Positions 27,422 through 35,816 of a DNA stretch of 64,000 nucleotides are shown piece after piece; positions within the stretch are counted from its first letter, which is position 1; every line of letters starts with the position of its first letter. Both the position numbers and the translations under genes were made by a program. This DNA is from Trichormus sp. M33_DOE_039 (GTDB taxonomy: Bacteria; Cyanobacteriota; Cyanobacteriia; Cyanobacteriales; Nostocaceae), in assembly GCA_015296085.1 (NCBI GenBank), contig DVDT01000050.1, positions 62,001 through 126,000 on the forward strand, given 5' to 3'. The notes under the pieces are model-generated. The model searched no databases. It was not told the origin of the DNA and was given only the letters and a program-made list of their open reading frames with translations.

Positions 27422-27900
27422 CGTAGCGGTAGCGACGCTCCTAGAGTCACCCAAAGGGTAAAAGAGAATAAACTGAGTATGGGGGCTTTTGACCATTCCA
27501 GCAGTGTTTTAGGCAACAAGACCTGCAAAGCGATCGCCATCTACCCTGTTTAATGGCGCAGACAAATCTTTACCCTGTTGTGTGAAGTTGCTACTAACTG
27601 TGAAATGTGCCTTGTGAAGTTCTCCAGGGCAAAAACCTACTCTCATACGACTGTTTACTTTGACTTCTCTCTATGTTGCCATAATTATCGCTCGTTGGAG
27701 CAAAATAGCCAACAGGCGAATTCTCCTAAGAATTGTTCATCTTAACAGTCTGTATTGTTACAATTTGGAAAAAATTGGGCATCGGAGTAAAATCTCCCTG
27801 ACTTTCTTCTTTTCCCCCTGCCTCACAGGTGTAGATTTTTTACGCTTTGCCTATAAGACACTATTTTAGGGTGTAGGGGTATAAGGGTATAGGGGAGGCA

Positions 27901-27942
27901 GTTGCGTGGGCGGGTTTCCCGACTTGAGCAAACTGCCGTGTG
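27901..27942 (+). repeat. Dispersed GGGTTTCCCG...GCAA repeat, copy 3
   Basis: 'gttgcgtgggcgggtttcccgacttgagcaaactgccgtg' contains the self-complementary CGGGtttCCCG core. It closely matches the reverse complement of 47510-47554, which shows the family inserts in both orientations. Confidence 0.6.
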
Positions 27943-28068
27943 TAGGGGTGGATGAAAATATGATTCTGTCGTTGCTTTGATAGTCATCACTCACTTCTCT
28001 ATTAAAAACCTACACCTGTCAGCTGCCCCCTGCCCCCTTTCTGCCTCCATCTAACTGTCGCTTGTCAC

Positions 28069-29487
28069 CTAATTCACCATTTTCAACGCGGCTAATTGGG
28101 CTTGGGCTTTATGCAGAGATTCATACCATTCTTTTTCCGGGTCGCTGTCGGCGACAATACCTGCGCCTACTTGTCCCCAGACTGTTTGAGATTGGGAGTT
28201 GGGGGTGAGTAGTAGGGTGCGAATAAAGATATTTAAGTCTAGGTTGCCGCGCCAATCTAGATAACCGCATGAACCATAGAATAAACTACGGCGTACGGGT
28301 TCTAGTTCTTCGATAATTTCCATGCACCGGACTTTAGGACAGCCTGTGATTGTTCCGCCGGGGAATAAGGCTCGAATCAAATCGATCGGGGTGCGATCGC
28401 TGCGCAGTTTCCCTGTAACATTGCTGACGAGGTGCATAACGTGGCTATATCTCTCAATCGTTAGCAATTCATCAACGGTGACTGTTCCCCATTCACAGAC
28501 TCGCCCTAAATCATTGCGTTCCAAATCTACCAGCATGATATGTTCTGCCCGTTCTTTGGTGTTGCTGAGGAGTTCTTGCGCTAGCTGCTGGTCTTGTTCT
28601 GGAGTTGTACCACGCGATCGCGTGCCTGCGATCGGTCTGGTTTGGGCTTGCCCATTTTGTAACAAGACTAATCTTTCTGGTGAACAGCTAATCACTTCAC
28701 CCCAAGGTGTGCGCCAATAGCTAGCAAAGGGCGAAGGGTTAATTTTATGCAAGGCTTGATAAATTGACCAACCGCCAGCCAAGGTAGGGGCGGAAAACCT
28801 TAAAGATAGGTTCGCTTGAAAAATATCTCCGGCCTGAATATATTTTTTGGCACGGTTGACGGCGGTTTCATAGTCTACCTGAGATGTCAAAAATTCTGGT
28901 GTAACAGGGTAATTTGTGATGGGTATGATATTCTGCGTTGAGTTTTCGGGATCTGTTTGTACTAAACGCCGTTCCATCTCATCAAGATCAGTTGCATCAC
29001 TAGCCGCTAACCATAAAACTTGTTGGATATGATCTAAAACTGCAAAAGCCTCTGGTTCATACCAAAAAGCCACAGGAAACGGCAAAGTGTTAGCTTTGGT
29101 ATAGGGCAGCCCTTCGATTTCCCAAGCCGCGTCATAGCCCAGCCATCCTAGCCAACCGCCGGTGAAGGGAATGCGAGGAGGAAAGAGAGAGGCGGAAGAT
29201 AGGGGATAACTTCTACCTTGTCCACCTTGTCCCTTAGTTTCCAGTAATTCCTCAAGTAAATTGAAAATCTCCCCCAATGCTGGTGTCCACATCTGAGGTA
29301 CACCATTAACTACTCTGGGTGCGCCTGCACAAATGGAATAGCGACTCAGTTGGGGTTGGTTATTAGGTGTGGGGTAGGGACTTTCGAGGAGGGTAGCTAT
29401 TTGAGATGTTGTGCGGGGATGAAAAAGGGCAGAGAAAATTTCTGCACCGTTACGATTTTCTAATGGGAGCGATCGCCAGTACCACAT
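28069..29487 (-). CDS. Anthranilate synthase component I / PabB family enzyme
   Basis: This 472-residue chorismate-using enzyme belongs to the TrpE/PabB/MenF superfamily. The catalytic C-terminal part has 'ARRAKKYIQAGDIFQANLS'-type sequence, 'SPERLVLLQNGQAQTRPIAGTRSRG', 'SNTKERAEHIMLVDLERNDLGRVCEWGTV' and 'LFPGGTITGCPKVRCMEIIEELEPVRRSLFYGSCGYLDWRGNLDLNIFIRTLL'. Classical aminodeoxychorismate synthases have Lys in the PIKGT motif; here it is PIAGT, as in anthranilate synthase. 'PGGTITGCPK' with 'IEELEP' reads more like PabB. I therefore cannot decide between a second TrpE-like enzyme and PabB; many cyanobacterial genomes carry such a second copy. No glutaminase domain is fused or adjacent. EcfT follows upstream by 43 bp in the same orientation. 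Confidence 0.88.
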   Translation of the reverse strand: MWYWRSLPLENRNGAEIFSALFHPRTTSQIATLLESPYPTPNNQPQLSRYSICAGAPRVVNGVPQMWTPALGEIFNLLEELLETKGQGGQGRSYPLSSASLFPPRIPFTGGWLGWLGYDAAWEIEGLPYTKANTLPFPVAFWYEPEAFAVLDHIQQVLWLAASDATDLDEMERRLVQTDPENSTQNIIPITNYPVTPEFLTSQVDYETAVNRAKKYIQAGDIFQANLSLRFSAPTLAGGWSIYQALHKINPSPFASYWRTPWGEVISCSPERLVLLQNGQAQTRPIAGTRSRGTTPEQDQQLAQELLSNTKERAEHIMLVDLERNDLGRVCEWGTVTVDELLTIERYSHVMHLVSNVTGKLRSDRTPIDLIRALFPGGTITGCPKVRCMEIIEELEPVRRSLFYGSCGYLDWRGNLDLNIFIRTLLLTPNSQSQTVWGQVGAGIVADSDPEKEWYESLHKAQAQLAALKMVN

Positions 29488-29530
29488 AAAAAATTAAAAG
29501 TAAAAAGGCAAAAGAAAATACTTGCCTAGA

Positions 29531-30457
29531 TTAAACCTGATGTCCTAAAACGATTCTGATGCCCCAGAATAGGGTGAGAGTTGCGATCGCTAACCAATCC
29601 CATGATTTTAAACGTAGGTCATGCCACAGGACTCGGTGTTCGTTGGGACTTGTAAAACCACGTACCATCATGGCACTAGCCATTTGTTCAGCGCGTAGCA
29701 ACAGATTGTCTAACAATCTTTCAGAAACAATTAACCAAACTTTGAATCCACCTTTTAAACCTAACTTTTTCCAATTAATGGCTCTGGTCATGACGGAACG
29801 TGCTAAATTTTGTACCTCTTCTAAGACTAGAGGAATGAACCGCAATGACAAAGTTAGCGTCAAAGTAATTTCAGTGACAGGTATTTTAAATCGTCGTAGG
29901 GGCTGCATGAGGCTTTCTATCCCAGCAGTAATTTCCTCTGGTGCAGTTGTTAGTAAATATAGGGTAGTGCTGTAGAAGACAGTGAATAAAATCGTACTCA
30001 CACGCGTTCCCAAATCTAAAGAACGACGAGTTATTTTAACAATGCCTTGATGAAACAAGACATAGTTATAGCTTTTGCTACTTTTTAACTGTTGTGGTGT
30101 ATTTGAGGGTTTATTAGTATTATTTGGTTGAGCTAAAACCTGGGAGTCGGTTGGTAAACGTGGCTGATAATTGATACCTAAACCATCAGGAAAGACGGCT
30201 GTGAGTATGAACACTAAAAATGTTAATGTTAACAACCAACCCATTTGTTGTTGCCAAACTCGCCGGGGAATCTTAGCAGTTAAAGTAAAAATAATTAATA
30301 GTGCTACTAGTAGTATGCGCCATTCATTATTGGCAAAACTGTAGCTAGTGAGAAAACTCATCAACCAGATAAACTTGACTCTCGGATCGAGTTTGTGTAA
30401 CCAAGTTTGGGGCTGTTCTAGGTAAAGTCCTAATGGAAGCGATCGCAGTAAATCCAT
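29531..30457 (-). CDS. Energy-coupling factor transporter membrane subunit, EcfT/CbiQ family
   Basis: This 308-residue protein has about five to six membrane helices and the CbiQ/EcfT fold, the transmembrane coupling subunit of ECF vitamin or metal importers. 'LDPRVKFIWLMSFLTSYSF' near the N-terminus is typical. The cytoplasmic coupling helices appear as 'LARSVMTRAINW' and 'RAEQMASAMMVRGFTSP', with the family's A-R-[SG]-like pattern. A polar insertion between about 105 and 150 is longer than usual. No substrate-binding S component or ATPases lie nearby, so the substrate is unknown; shared ECF modules are often scattered. It lies between der and the TrpE/PabB-like gene, all on the minus strand. 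Confidence 0.85.
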   Translation of the reverse strand: MDLLRSLPLGLYLEQPQTWLHKLDPRVKFIWLMSFLTSYSFANNEWRILLVALLIIFTLTAKIPRRVWQQQMGWLLTLTFLVFILTAVFPDGLGINYQPRLPTDSQVLAQPNNTNKPSNTPQQLKSSKSYNYVLFHQGIVKITRRSLDLGTRVSTILFTVFYSTTLYLLTTAPEEITAGIESLMQPLRRFKIPVTEITLTLTLSLRFIPLVLEEVQNLARSVMTRAINWKKLGLKGGFKVWLIVSERLLDNLLLRAEQMASAMMVRGFTSPNEHRVLWHDLRLKSWDWLAIATLTLFWGIRIVLGHQV

Positions 30458-30596
30458 AGTTAGTCAATAGTCAATAGTGAGATAGTGCGTTCCTGTCGCC
30501 TTTCGTCGGAAAGCAACTATCGAACCCGCAAGGGTCAATAGTCAACAGTCAACAGTTATGAAAAACTCACTATTGACTAATGACTACTAGCCCATA
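30458..30596. repeat. TAGTCAA-type heptamer repeats between der and ecfT-like gene
   Basis: 'tagttagtcaatagtcaatagtgagatagtg' and, further on, 'gtcaatagtcaacagtcaacagttatgaaaaactcactattgactaatgacta' form a partly self-complementary repeat. No gene signal is visible. Confidence 0.55.
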
Positions 30597-31958
30597 TTAA
30601 ACGCGAGTTGCGCGGTTGACGCTACCAACTTCCATATCTCGCACTTTTTTACTGCGCCATAGTAGTCGCACAGGAGTACCTTTAAACCCTAGTTGTTGGC
30701 GAAATTGTCTTTCTATGTAACGGCGATAGTTGTCGTTAAAGCGTTTAGAGTCATTGACGAATAAGGCTATGGTTGGTGGTTGGCTGCTGACTTGCGTACC
30801 GTAATAAATTTTTCCTTGTCGTCCACCGCGTGAAGTTGGCGGGGAATGCCACTTGACTGCATCTTCTAAAACTTCGTTAATTACTGATGTACTGACACGG
30901 CGTTTGTGTTCTGCGGCGGCTTGATTGACTAATTCTAAAATCTTTTCTACTCGTTGTCCGGTTAAGGCACTGACAAAGATGGTATCTGCCCATTCTGTAA
31001 AATGCAGTCTGCCTTCCATATTTTTTTCGTAGTCGTAGATGGTGTAGGAGTCTTTTTCGACTGCATCCCACTTATTGACGACGATAATACAGGCTCGACC
31101 TTCTTCGATAATTCGCCCCGCTAATTTTTGATCTTGCTCTGTGACCCCATCTAGGGCATCTAGAACTAATAGAACCACATCAGCACGGCGAATGGCTTTA
31201 AATGCACGGTTAATACTGAAAAATTCCGGGCCGTATTCAACGTTTTTCTTTTTGCGAATTCCGGCTGTGTCAATTAGACGATAAGCTTGTCCATCTCTTT
31301 CGAGAAAAGTATCAATTGCATCGCGGGTTGTGCCAGAAATGGGACTAACAATGACTCTTTCTTCCCCAACGAAAGCATTCAATAAACTAGATTTGCCAAC
31401 ATTAGGCCGTCCGACGATCGCAATTTTAATTTCGTTGCTTTCTGGCACTTCTGTAACAGTGGGGATGTGTTGAATGAGGTCGTCTAGTAACTCCCCTGTA
31501 CCGTTGCCATGAATCGCAGAGATGGGGTATGGTTCTCCTAAGCCCAGTTCCCAAAATTCCGCAGCTTGAATTGCACCCTGTTCTGGGGATTCGCATTTAT
31601 TGACTGCGAGTAATACTGGTACTGGTTGTTGGCGTAACCATTCGGCTATTTCTTCATCTGCCGAATTTGGGCCAGTTTGACCGTTGACCACAAAGATGGC
31701 AGCACAAGCTTCTGTCAGGGCTGCTAAAGCCTGTTGGCGAATCAGGGGTAGAAATTCGGTGTCATCATTAAATACCAAACCGCCTGTATCTACTACTAAA
31801 AACTCGCGATCATTCCAGAAAGCTGGCATATAAGTGCGATCGCGCGTCATACCCGGTTCATCATGGACAATCGCCGTTTGTTCCCCGGCGAGTCGATTAA
31901 CCAGGGTGGATTTGCCCACATTGGGGCGACCGATAATTGCAACAATTGGCAGTCCCAT
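30597..31958 (-). CDS. der: Ribosome-associated GTPase Der (EngA)
   Basis: This 453-residue protein is the double-GTPase Der, essential for 50S ribosomal subunit assembly. Two G domains are visible: GD1 with '[19 protein letters not shown]', 'DTGG' and 'VNKCE', and GD2 with '[19 protein letters not shown]', 'DTAGIRKK' and 'NKWD'. The C-terminal KH-like domain follows ('[15 protein letters not shown]' near the end). Length and domain order are normal. The ATG 31958 lies about 140 bp from the divergent metallophosphoesterase gene, separated by short repeats. Confidence 0.98.
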   Translation of the reverse strand: MGLPIVAIIGRPNVGKSTLVNRLAGEQTAIVHDEPGMTRDRTYMPAFWNDREFLVVDTGGLVFNDDTEFLPLIRQQALAALTEACAAIFVVNGQTGPNSADEEIAEWLRQQPVPVLLAVNKCESPEQGAIQAAEFWELGLGEPYPISAIHGNGTGELLDDLIQHIPTVTEVPESNEIKIAIVGRPNVGKSSLLNAFVGEERVIVSPISGTTRDAIDTFLERDGQAYRLIDTAGIRKKKNVEYGPEFFSINRAFKAIRRADVVLLVLDALDGVTEQDQKLAGRIIEEGRACIIVVNKWDAVEKDSYTIYDYEKNMEGRLHFTEWADTIFVSALTGQRVEKILELVNQAAAEHKRRVSTSVINEVLEDAVKWHSPPTSRGGRQGKIYYGTQVSSQPPTIALFVNDSKRFNDNYRRYIERQFRQQLGFKGTPVRLLWRSKKVRDMEVGSVNRATRV

Positions 31959-31991
31959 AAACCTAGGGTAATTGAGAGAAAGGCTAGTATA

Positions 31992-32060
31992 TCACATCTC
32001 TCATTATAGGAGACTAAGGACTGGGGATTGGGGACTAAGGACTGGGACGAAATTTTTACT
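31992..32060. repeat. ggggattggggacta heptamer repeat between der and the metallophosphoesterase
   Basis: 'gactaaggactggggattggggactaaggactggg' repeats the intergenic unit seen elsewhere in the window. The divergent promoters of der and the phosphoesterase must lie in the same ~130 bp. Confidence 0.55.
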
Positions 32061-32095
32061 AGACCCTGCCTAGTTTTGAATAAATCTTCTAACTC

Positions 32096-33031
32096 TTGGC
32101 TGATTTGTCACCCAATTTAAGAAAATACCATAACAAGGGAACTAGCAGTTACTTCACAGGAGACTACATCTTGAGAAATCACAAGTGGCTGCTGGAAGCC
32201 AGTCAATTTGTCTTGCAATATTTTCGCTGGTTGTTTTTATTAATACTCTGCATTGTAATATACGCCAAGTTTATTGAACCAAATTGGATTGAGATCAAAA
32301 CTTTACAACTGACTCTTCCCCATCTCCCAGCAGATTTTAATGGCTATCGGATTGTGCAGATTAGCGATATTCATAGAGATAGATGGATGACTACGCGGCG
32401 TTTACAGCGTATTGTGCGTTTAGTTAATCAAGAACATCCTGACTTAGTAGCGATTACAGGAGATTTGGTAACGCGTAATTTACCTCACTTAATCCCGTCA
32501 CTCAAACCAGCTTTAGAACAACTTACACCACGGGACAGAACTGTTGCTGTCTTGGGTAATCACGACAACGAAAACGACACCGTAGCGATAATTAAAACTC
32601 TCAAACAAAGCGGCGTTTTTGATTTGAATAATCATGTCTATACATTAGAACGGGGTAACGCCAAACTTTATATTGCCGGGGTTGATGATGTAGGTATGGG
32701 TAAAGCCCGATTAGATTTAGTATTGCAGGAATTACCCCTACAGGCAGGAGCGATTTTATTAGCCCATGAACCAGACTTTGCCAATTCCAGCGCGGCTACG
32801 GGAAGATTTGACTTACAACTATCAGGACATTCCCACGGCGGACAAATCCGGCTACCTTTTTTAAGACCCCTAATTTTACCGCCTTGGGGTGAAAAATATT
32901 ATGCAGGAGAGTACCAAGTAGGGAAAATGCTCTTATACACCAACCGAGGTTTAGGAATGACAGGCTTACATCTGCGTTTATTCGCCCGTCCTGAAATTAC
33001 AGTATTTACCTTAGTTTCTCCTCCCCAATAG
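32096..33031 (+). CDS. Membrane-anchored metallophosphoesterase (YaeI-like)
   Basis: This 311-residue protein has one N-terminal membrane segment ('FRWLFLLILCIVIYAKFIEP', about 43-62) followed by a calcineurin-like phosphoesterase domain. Metal-binding motifs are 'VQISDIH', 'AITGDLV', 'VLGNHDNEND' and 'LLAHEPDF', with 'LSGHSHGGQIRLPF' as the final His pair. Related YaeI-like enzymes act on lipid-linked phosphate or UDP-diacylglucosamine-like substrates; the substrate here is unknown. The start in the track is TTG 32096. No better ATG lies before the membrane segment, so the start is uncertain. It is convergent with the ATPase gene downstream. Confidence 0.88.
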   Translation: MADLSPNLRKYHNKGTSSYFTGDYILRNHKWLLEASQFVLQYFRWLFLLILCIVIYAKFIEPNWIEIKTLQLTLPHLPADFNGYRIVQISDIHRDRWMTTRRLQRIVRLVNQEHPDLVAITGDLVTRNLPHLIPSLKPALEQLTPRDRTVAVLGNHDNENDTVAIIKTLKQSGVFDLNNHVYTLERGNAKLYIAGVDDVGMGKARLDLVLQELPLQAGAILLAHEPDFANSSAATGRFDLQLSGHSHGGQIRLPFLRPLILPPWGEKYYAGEYQVGKMLLYTNRGLGMTGLHLRLFARPEITVFTLVSPPQ

Positions 33032-33085
33032 ATCGCTTGTACTCTCCTCTGCGCCTCTGCGTGAGGTAAAAAATGCGGCTTGTAA

Positions 33086-35389
33086 CTACCGAGTGAACCA
33101 CAGCCGAATTAACTCCACCTGGAAGCGATAACCTTCTCCAACTTCCTCAATTAAATCTCGCTGTAATAACAGTTCAATAGTTCCTTCCCAAACATCAGGA
33201 AACTGTTGTGATAAAGTGAACTTGCTAACAATTCCCCCTTCCCCTTGAGCCGCAATCAAGCGTAAAATCTCGCGCCCACCGTCATCTACTTGATTCTTTT
33301 GAATATCAGCAAAGAAAAAGCTCCCACTCTGCAAAGCCTCTGGTACTGCTGCTTCCACATCTGCTAATGTCGCCAAGCGACGAATAGAAGGGTCTTGCTC
33401 ATTTTTTAAGACAATAATTTCCCCACAAAGTAGCTGTATTAGAAACGGATGACAACGGGTAAGTTGCAGGACTCGCTCAACTGCATCAGGTTCATAACGG
33501 AGAGTAAAATCTTTAACTGGTGCTTCTATTAATTGTCGTGCTTCTTCTTCCTTTAAATAGGAGATATGCACCACTTGGACATTAATTAAATAACTAGCCC
33601 AACGCTGATATTCTTCAATAGTATGAGAGCCAGCTAATAACAACTTGAAGCGTGTACGATGTTGAATTAAGTGGCGCAACATTCCTAAAACATCTTCCTC
33701 ATCAAAGCGTCCCCTAGTGATTGCGCTGTCTAATGTCTCGAACTCGTCTAACATCAGTAAAGCGGTATTTTGTGCAAGTATTTGTTCTACATCATCTAGC
33801 CATTTATCAAACTCCGTGAAGGGGTCACGTGCTAATATCTCCTGTGCAAGAGTTGGTAGTATTAACGCACTTTGCTGTTTGGCGTAACTGATCATCCCTC
33901 TAGCTAAGTTGTAGAGAAAACCTGTGTAGTCACTGGCTAAAGATGGTGCGCCTTGCAAGTCTACAAGCATGGGAATGATGGAATTGGGGAGTAACTTCCC
34001 GATGTTGTGGAGTAGGGAAGTTTTACCCATGCGTCGCTGACCGTAGAGTAATAAGGGAGGACGACGACGGTCTAAAAGTAATTTCTCAATGCGTATACCA
34101 ATATTGGTACGACCTGTAAAAATTTTTTCTTTGAGTGTGAGAGGATTTCCAGTAATGTATGGTGAATCAATTTCTTGGCGAAGTTCGGTAGCTTTAAGCA
34201 ATTCCTCTATATAGTTGATGACTATATCATGCCAACTTACAATTATTGGACGAAAACGGACTATGTATTTGTCACTGCTTCGAGTCAATTCCTGCAAGTG
34301 TCTGTCTAAGTCCTTGGCAACTTCTTCGATACGTAGACGCTGGTTATATGTACTGTTTTGGTTTAAAGCAGTGTCTATATCCTCACTGATACGGTTGAAA
34401 ATGCGTAGTATAAAGTTAACTGGAATTTGTAATTCCCCAATTTCTAGAGCGTGGTGAATTTGACTGATAGCTTCTATATCAGCACAGCCTTGTAAATTGT
34501 GTGCATCTAGTTCAATTTGTACGGCTTGAGCAGCCCAACGCTGAGGACTGGTACTCAAATACTCTAAAGCAGTTTTGCCTTCAACTGGGTTATGTTCGAT
34601 GACAAAAAGCAGATGCTCATCTAACCCAGATAGATGTAGACGCTGCCATTCATCCCAGAAGGCAGAGTGAAAGCGCAATAAACAAGGGCTTTTGGCGTTA
34701 CGTATTTTGTCTAGTCGGTAGAGTAGATAATTCCATCTTGTGAGAAATGGTAAGAAGACAACAGGTAGCCATGAATTAATCGTCAATCCCACACCCACCG
34801 CCACGCCTACCACCACGCTTCCCATCACCCCTCCCGCCCCGAATACCACGCCTACCATCACACCTGCCCCCATGCCTCCCATTACGCCTACCACAACGCC
34901 GAATGCCACGCTGAATGCCACGCTGAATGCCACACCTCCTGCCACGCCTACCGCCACATCTCCTGCCATAACTTCTGCCACAGCTCCTACCACACCTCCC
35001 ACCACGCCGAACGCCACACCGAACGCCACACCGAACGCCACACCTCCCGCAACGCCGAATGCAACGCCGAATGCCATGCCGAACACCACGCGATCAACTA
35101 TAGTTTCGACTGGTACACCCAATATCAACAGAACTAAGCCAAGTATTAAGTTAGCCAGAATAGGTAAGATAATATTCCCCTGAATTATTAACCGCCATCC
35201 ACCTCGTCGTATGACAGTAATCAAGGAAGATTCGCTGTCTAAATCAGGGTCAATTCGCTTGAGGTGATTACGCCACGCTGAAGGACGGAAGAACAACCAG
35301 AAAAGCAGTTGCAGGCTACCCAGTATTAAGTTAGGGTGCTGTTCAGGTGCATTGGTGTAGGCGTTGCGGGGTATGTTTGGCGATGCCAT
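33086..35389 (-). CDS. P-loop ATPase with a long FGVA-repeat membrane region
   Basis: This 767-residue protein combines a membrane N-terminus with an AAA/STAND-type ATPase. Residues ~70-98 form a hydrophobic helix; residues ~102-200 are an extraordinary run of four-residue repeats (GVAF, GVAG, GVVG and variants) with almost no charge, ending in 'WLPVVFLPFLTRW'. A helical middle follows (about 240-400). The ATPase has Walker A 'GQRRMGKTS' (450-458) and Walker B 'ALLMLDEFE' (543-551), plus a C-terminal winged-helix-like region ('LRLIAAQGEGGIVSKFTLSQQF'). At the DNA level the repeat has a 12-bp period. It could tether an NTPase switch to the membrane. The membrane role and any partner are inferred. 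It lies next to a second STAND-like ATPase on the same strand. Confidence 0.8.
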   Translation of the reverse strand: MASPNIPRNAYTNAPEQHPNLILGSLQLLFWLFFRPSAWRNHLKRIDPDLDSESSLITVIRRGGWRLIIQGNIILPILANLILGLVLLILGVPVETIVDRVVFGMAFGVAFGVAGGVAFGVAFGVAFGVVGGVVGAVAEVMAGDVAVGVAGGVAFSVAFSVAFGVVVGVMGGMGAGVMVGVVFGAGGVMGSVVVGVAVGVGLTINSWLPVVFLPFLTRWNYLLYRLDKIRNAKSPCLLRFHSAFWDEWQRLHLSGLDEHLLFVIEHNPVEGKTALEYLSTSPQRWAAQAVQIELDAHNLQGCADIEAISQIHHALEIGELQIPVNFILRIFNRISEDIDTALNQNSTYNQRLRIEEVAKDLDRHLQELTRSSDKYIVRFRPIIVSWHDIVINYIEELLKATELRQEIDSPYITGNPLTLKEKIFTGRTNIGIRIEKLLLDRRRPPLLLYGQRRMGKTSLLHNIGKLLPNSIIPMLVDLQGAPSLASDYTGFLYNLARGMISYAKQQSALILPTLAQEILARDPFTEFDKWLDDVEQILAQNTALLMLDEFETLDSAITRGRFDEEDVLGMLRHLIQHRTRFKLLLAGSHTIEEYQRWASYLINVQVVHISYLKEEEARQLIEAPVKDFTLRYEPDAVERVLQLTRCHPFLIQLLCGEIIVLKNEQDPSIRRLATLADVEAAVPEALQSGSFFFADIQKNQVDDGGREILRLIAAQGEGGIVSKFTLSQQFPDVWEGTIELLLQRDLIEEVGEGYRFQVELIRLWFTR

Positions 35390-35594
35390 ATTTGCCTGTT
35401 CGGGTTAACACTACGGTTATCTCATTGCGTTCGCGTACCTTCTCGTAGAAAGGAGGAACGACGACGAAATCGCAATGCCTACAGTTGCTCAGTACGCTGG
35501 CTACGACCTCAAAGGGATTGGGATTGCTTCCCTTTGGTCGCAATGAAAGCTTGAGTCATGGGGGAACGATGAAGCGATCGCAATGATGATTTTT

Positions 35595-35816
35595 TTATTG
35601 CAAAACTTCCCAATCTTCCAAAGGAACGGCAGGTTCAAAAGGGTCATCATAACGATATACTTGCTTACTAAGCAAGGGATAGGGTTTCACTTTTGCGGAA
35701 TGAGTTTGACTTTCTAGAATGATAATTTCTACCGTTTCCCCGGACTGAAACGGTAAATTTTCTAGAACTAAAGTTCCATCTTCGCTTAATGTTGTTTCAA
35801 TTCGATGTGCTTTCAT
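35595..35816 (-). CDS. Small antitoxin-like hypothetical protein
   Basis: This 73-residue protein ('MKAHRIETTLSEDGTLVLENLPFQSGETVEIIILE...') has the short beta-strand pattern of small cyanobacterial AbrB/DUF-type antitoxin-like proteins that often precede PIN or RelE toxins. The preferred start is ATG 35816, with GCAGGG upstream; the track's earlier GTG/other codon would add seven residues. No toxin gene is recognisable beside it: downstream is 205 bp without an ORF, and upstream is the HTH-ATPase gene, which it overlaps by 20 bp. It may therefore be an orphan antitoxin or a partner of that ATPase. Function inferred only. Confidence 0.55.
   Translation of the reverse strand: MKAHRIETTLSEDGTLVLENLPFQSGETVEIIILESQTHSAKVKPYPLLSKQVYRYDDPFEPAVPLEDWEVLQ

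Larger units (their letters stand above)
27173..28068. other. 896-bp gap upstream of pipX
   Basis: No supported gene lies here. A plus-strand frame at about 27210-27355 ('VNEKYPDDNISLSPEYLRKLICESANSTLSM...') is protein-like but short, without a good start, and overlapped by another open frame, so it is at most a remnant. The 69-codon frame at 27660 looks like chance. The gap holds two copies of a short dispersed repeat (27380-27421, 27901-27942). Confidence 0.5.

Noticed and set aside
27660-27869. 69-codon plus-strand ORF
   Set aside because: AT-rich chance frame in a repeat-rich gap without a ribosome binding site.
29559-29975. Plus-strand 138-codon ORF
   Set aside because: Antisense shadow of the EcfT-like gene; composition is not protein-like.
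34740-35183. Plus-strand 147-codon Thr/Pro/Ala-rich ORF
   Set aside because: It is the antisense shadow of the FGVA repeat in the minus-strand ATPase; its low-complexity composition follows from the 12-bp repeat.
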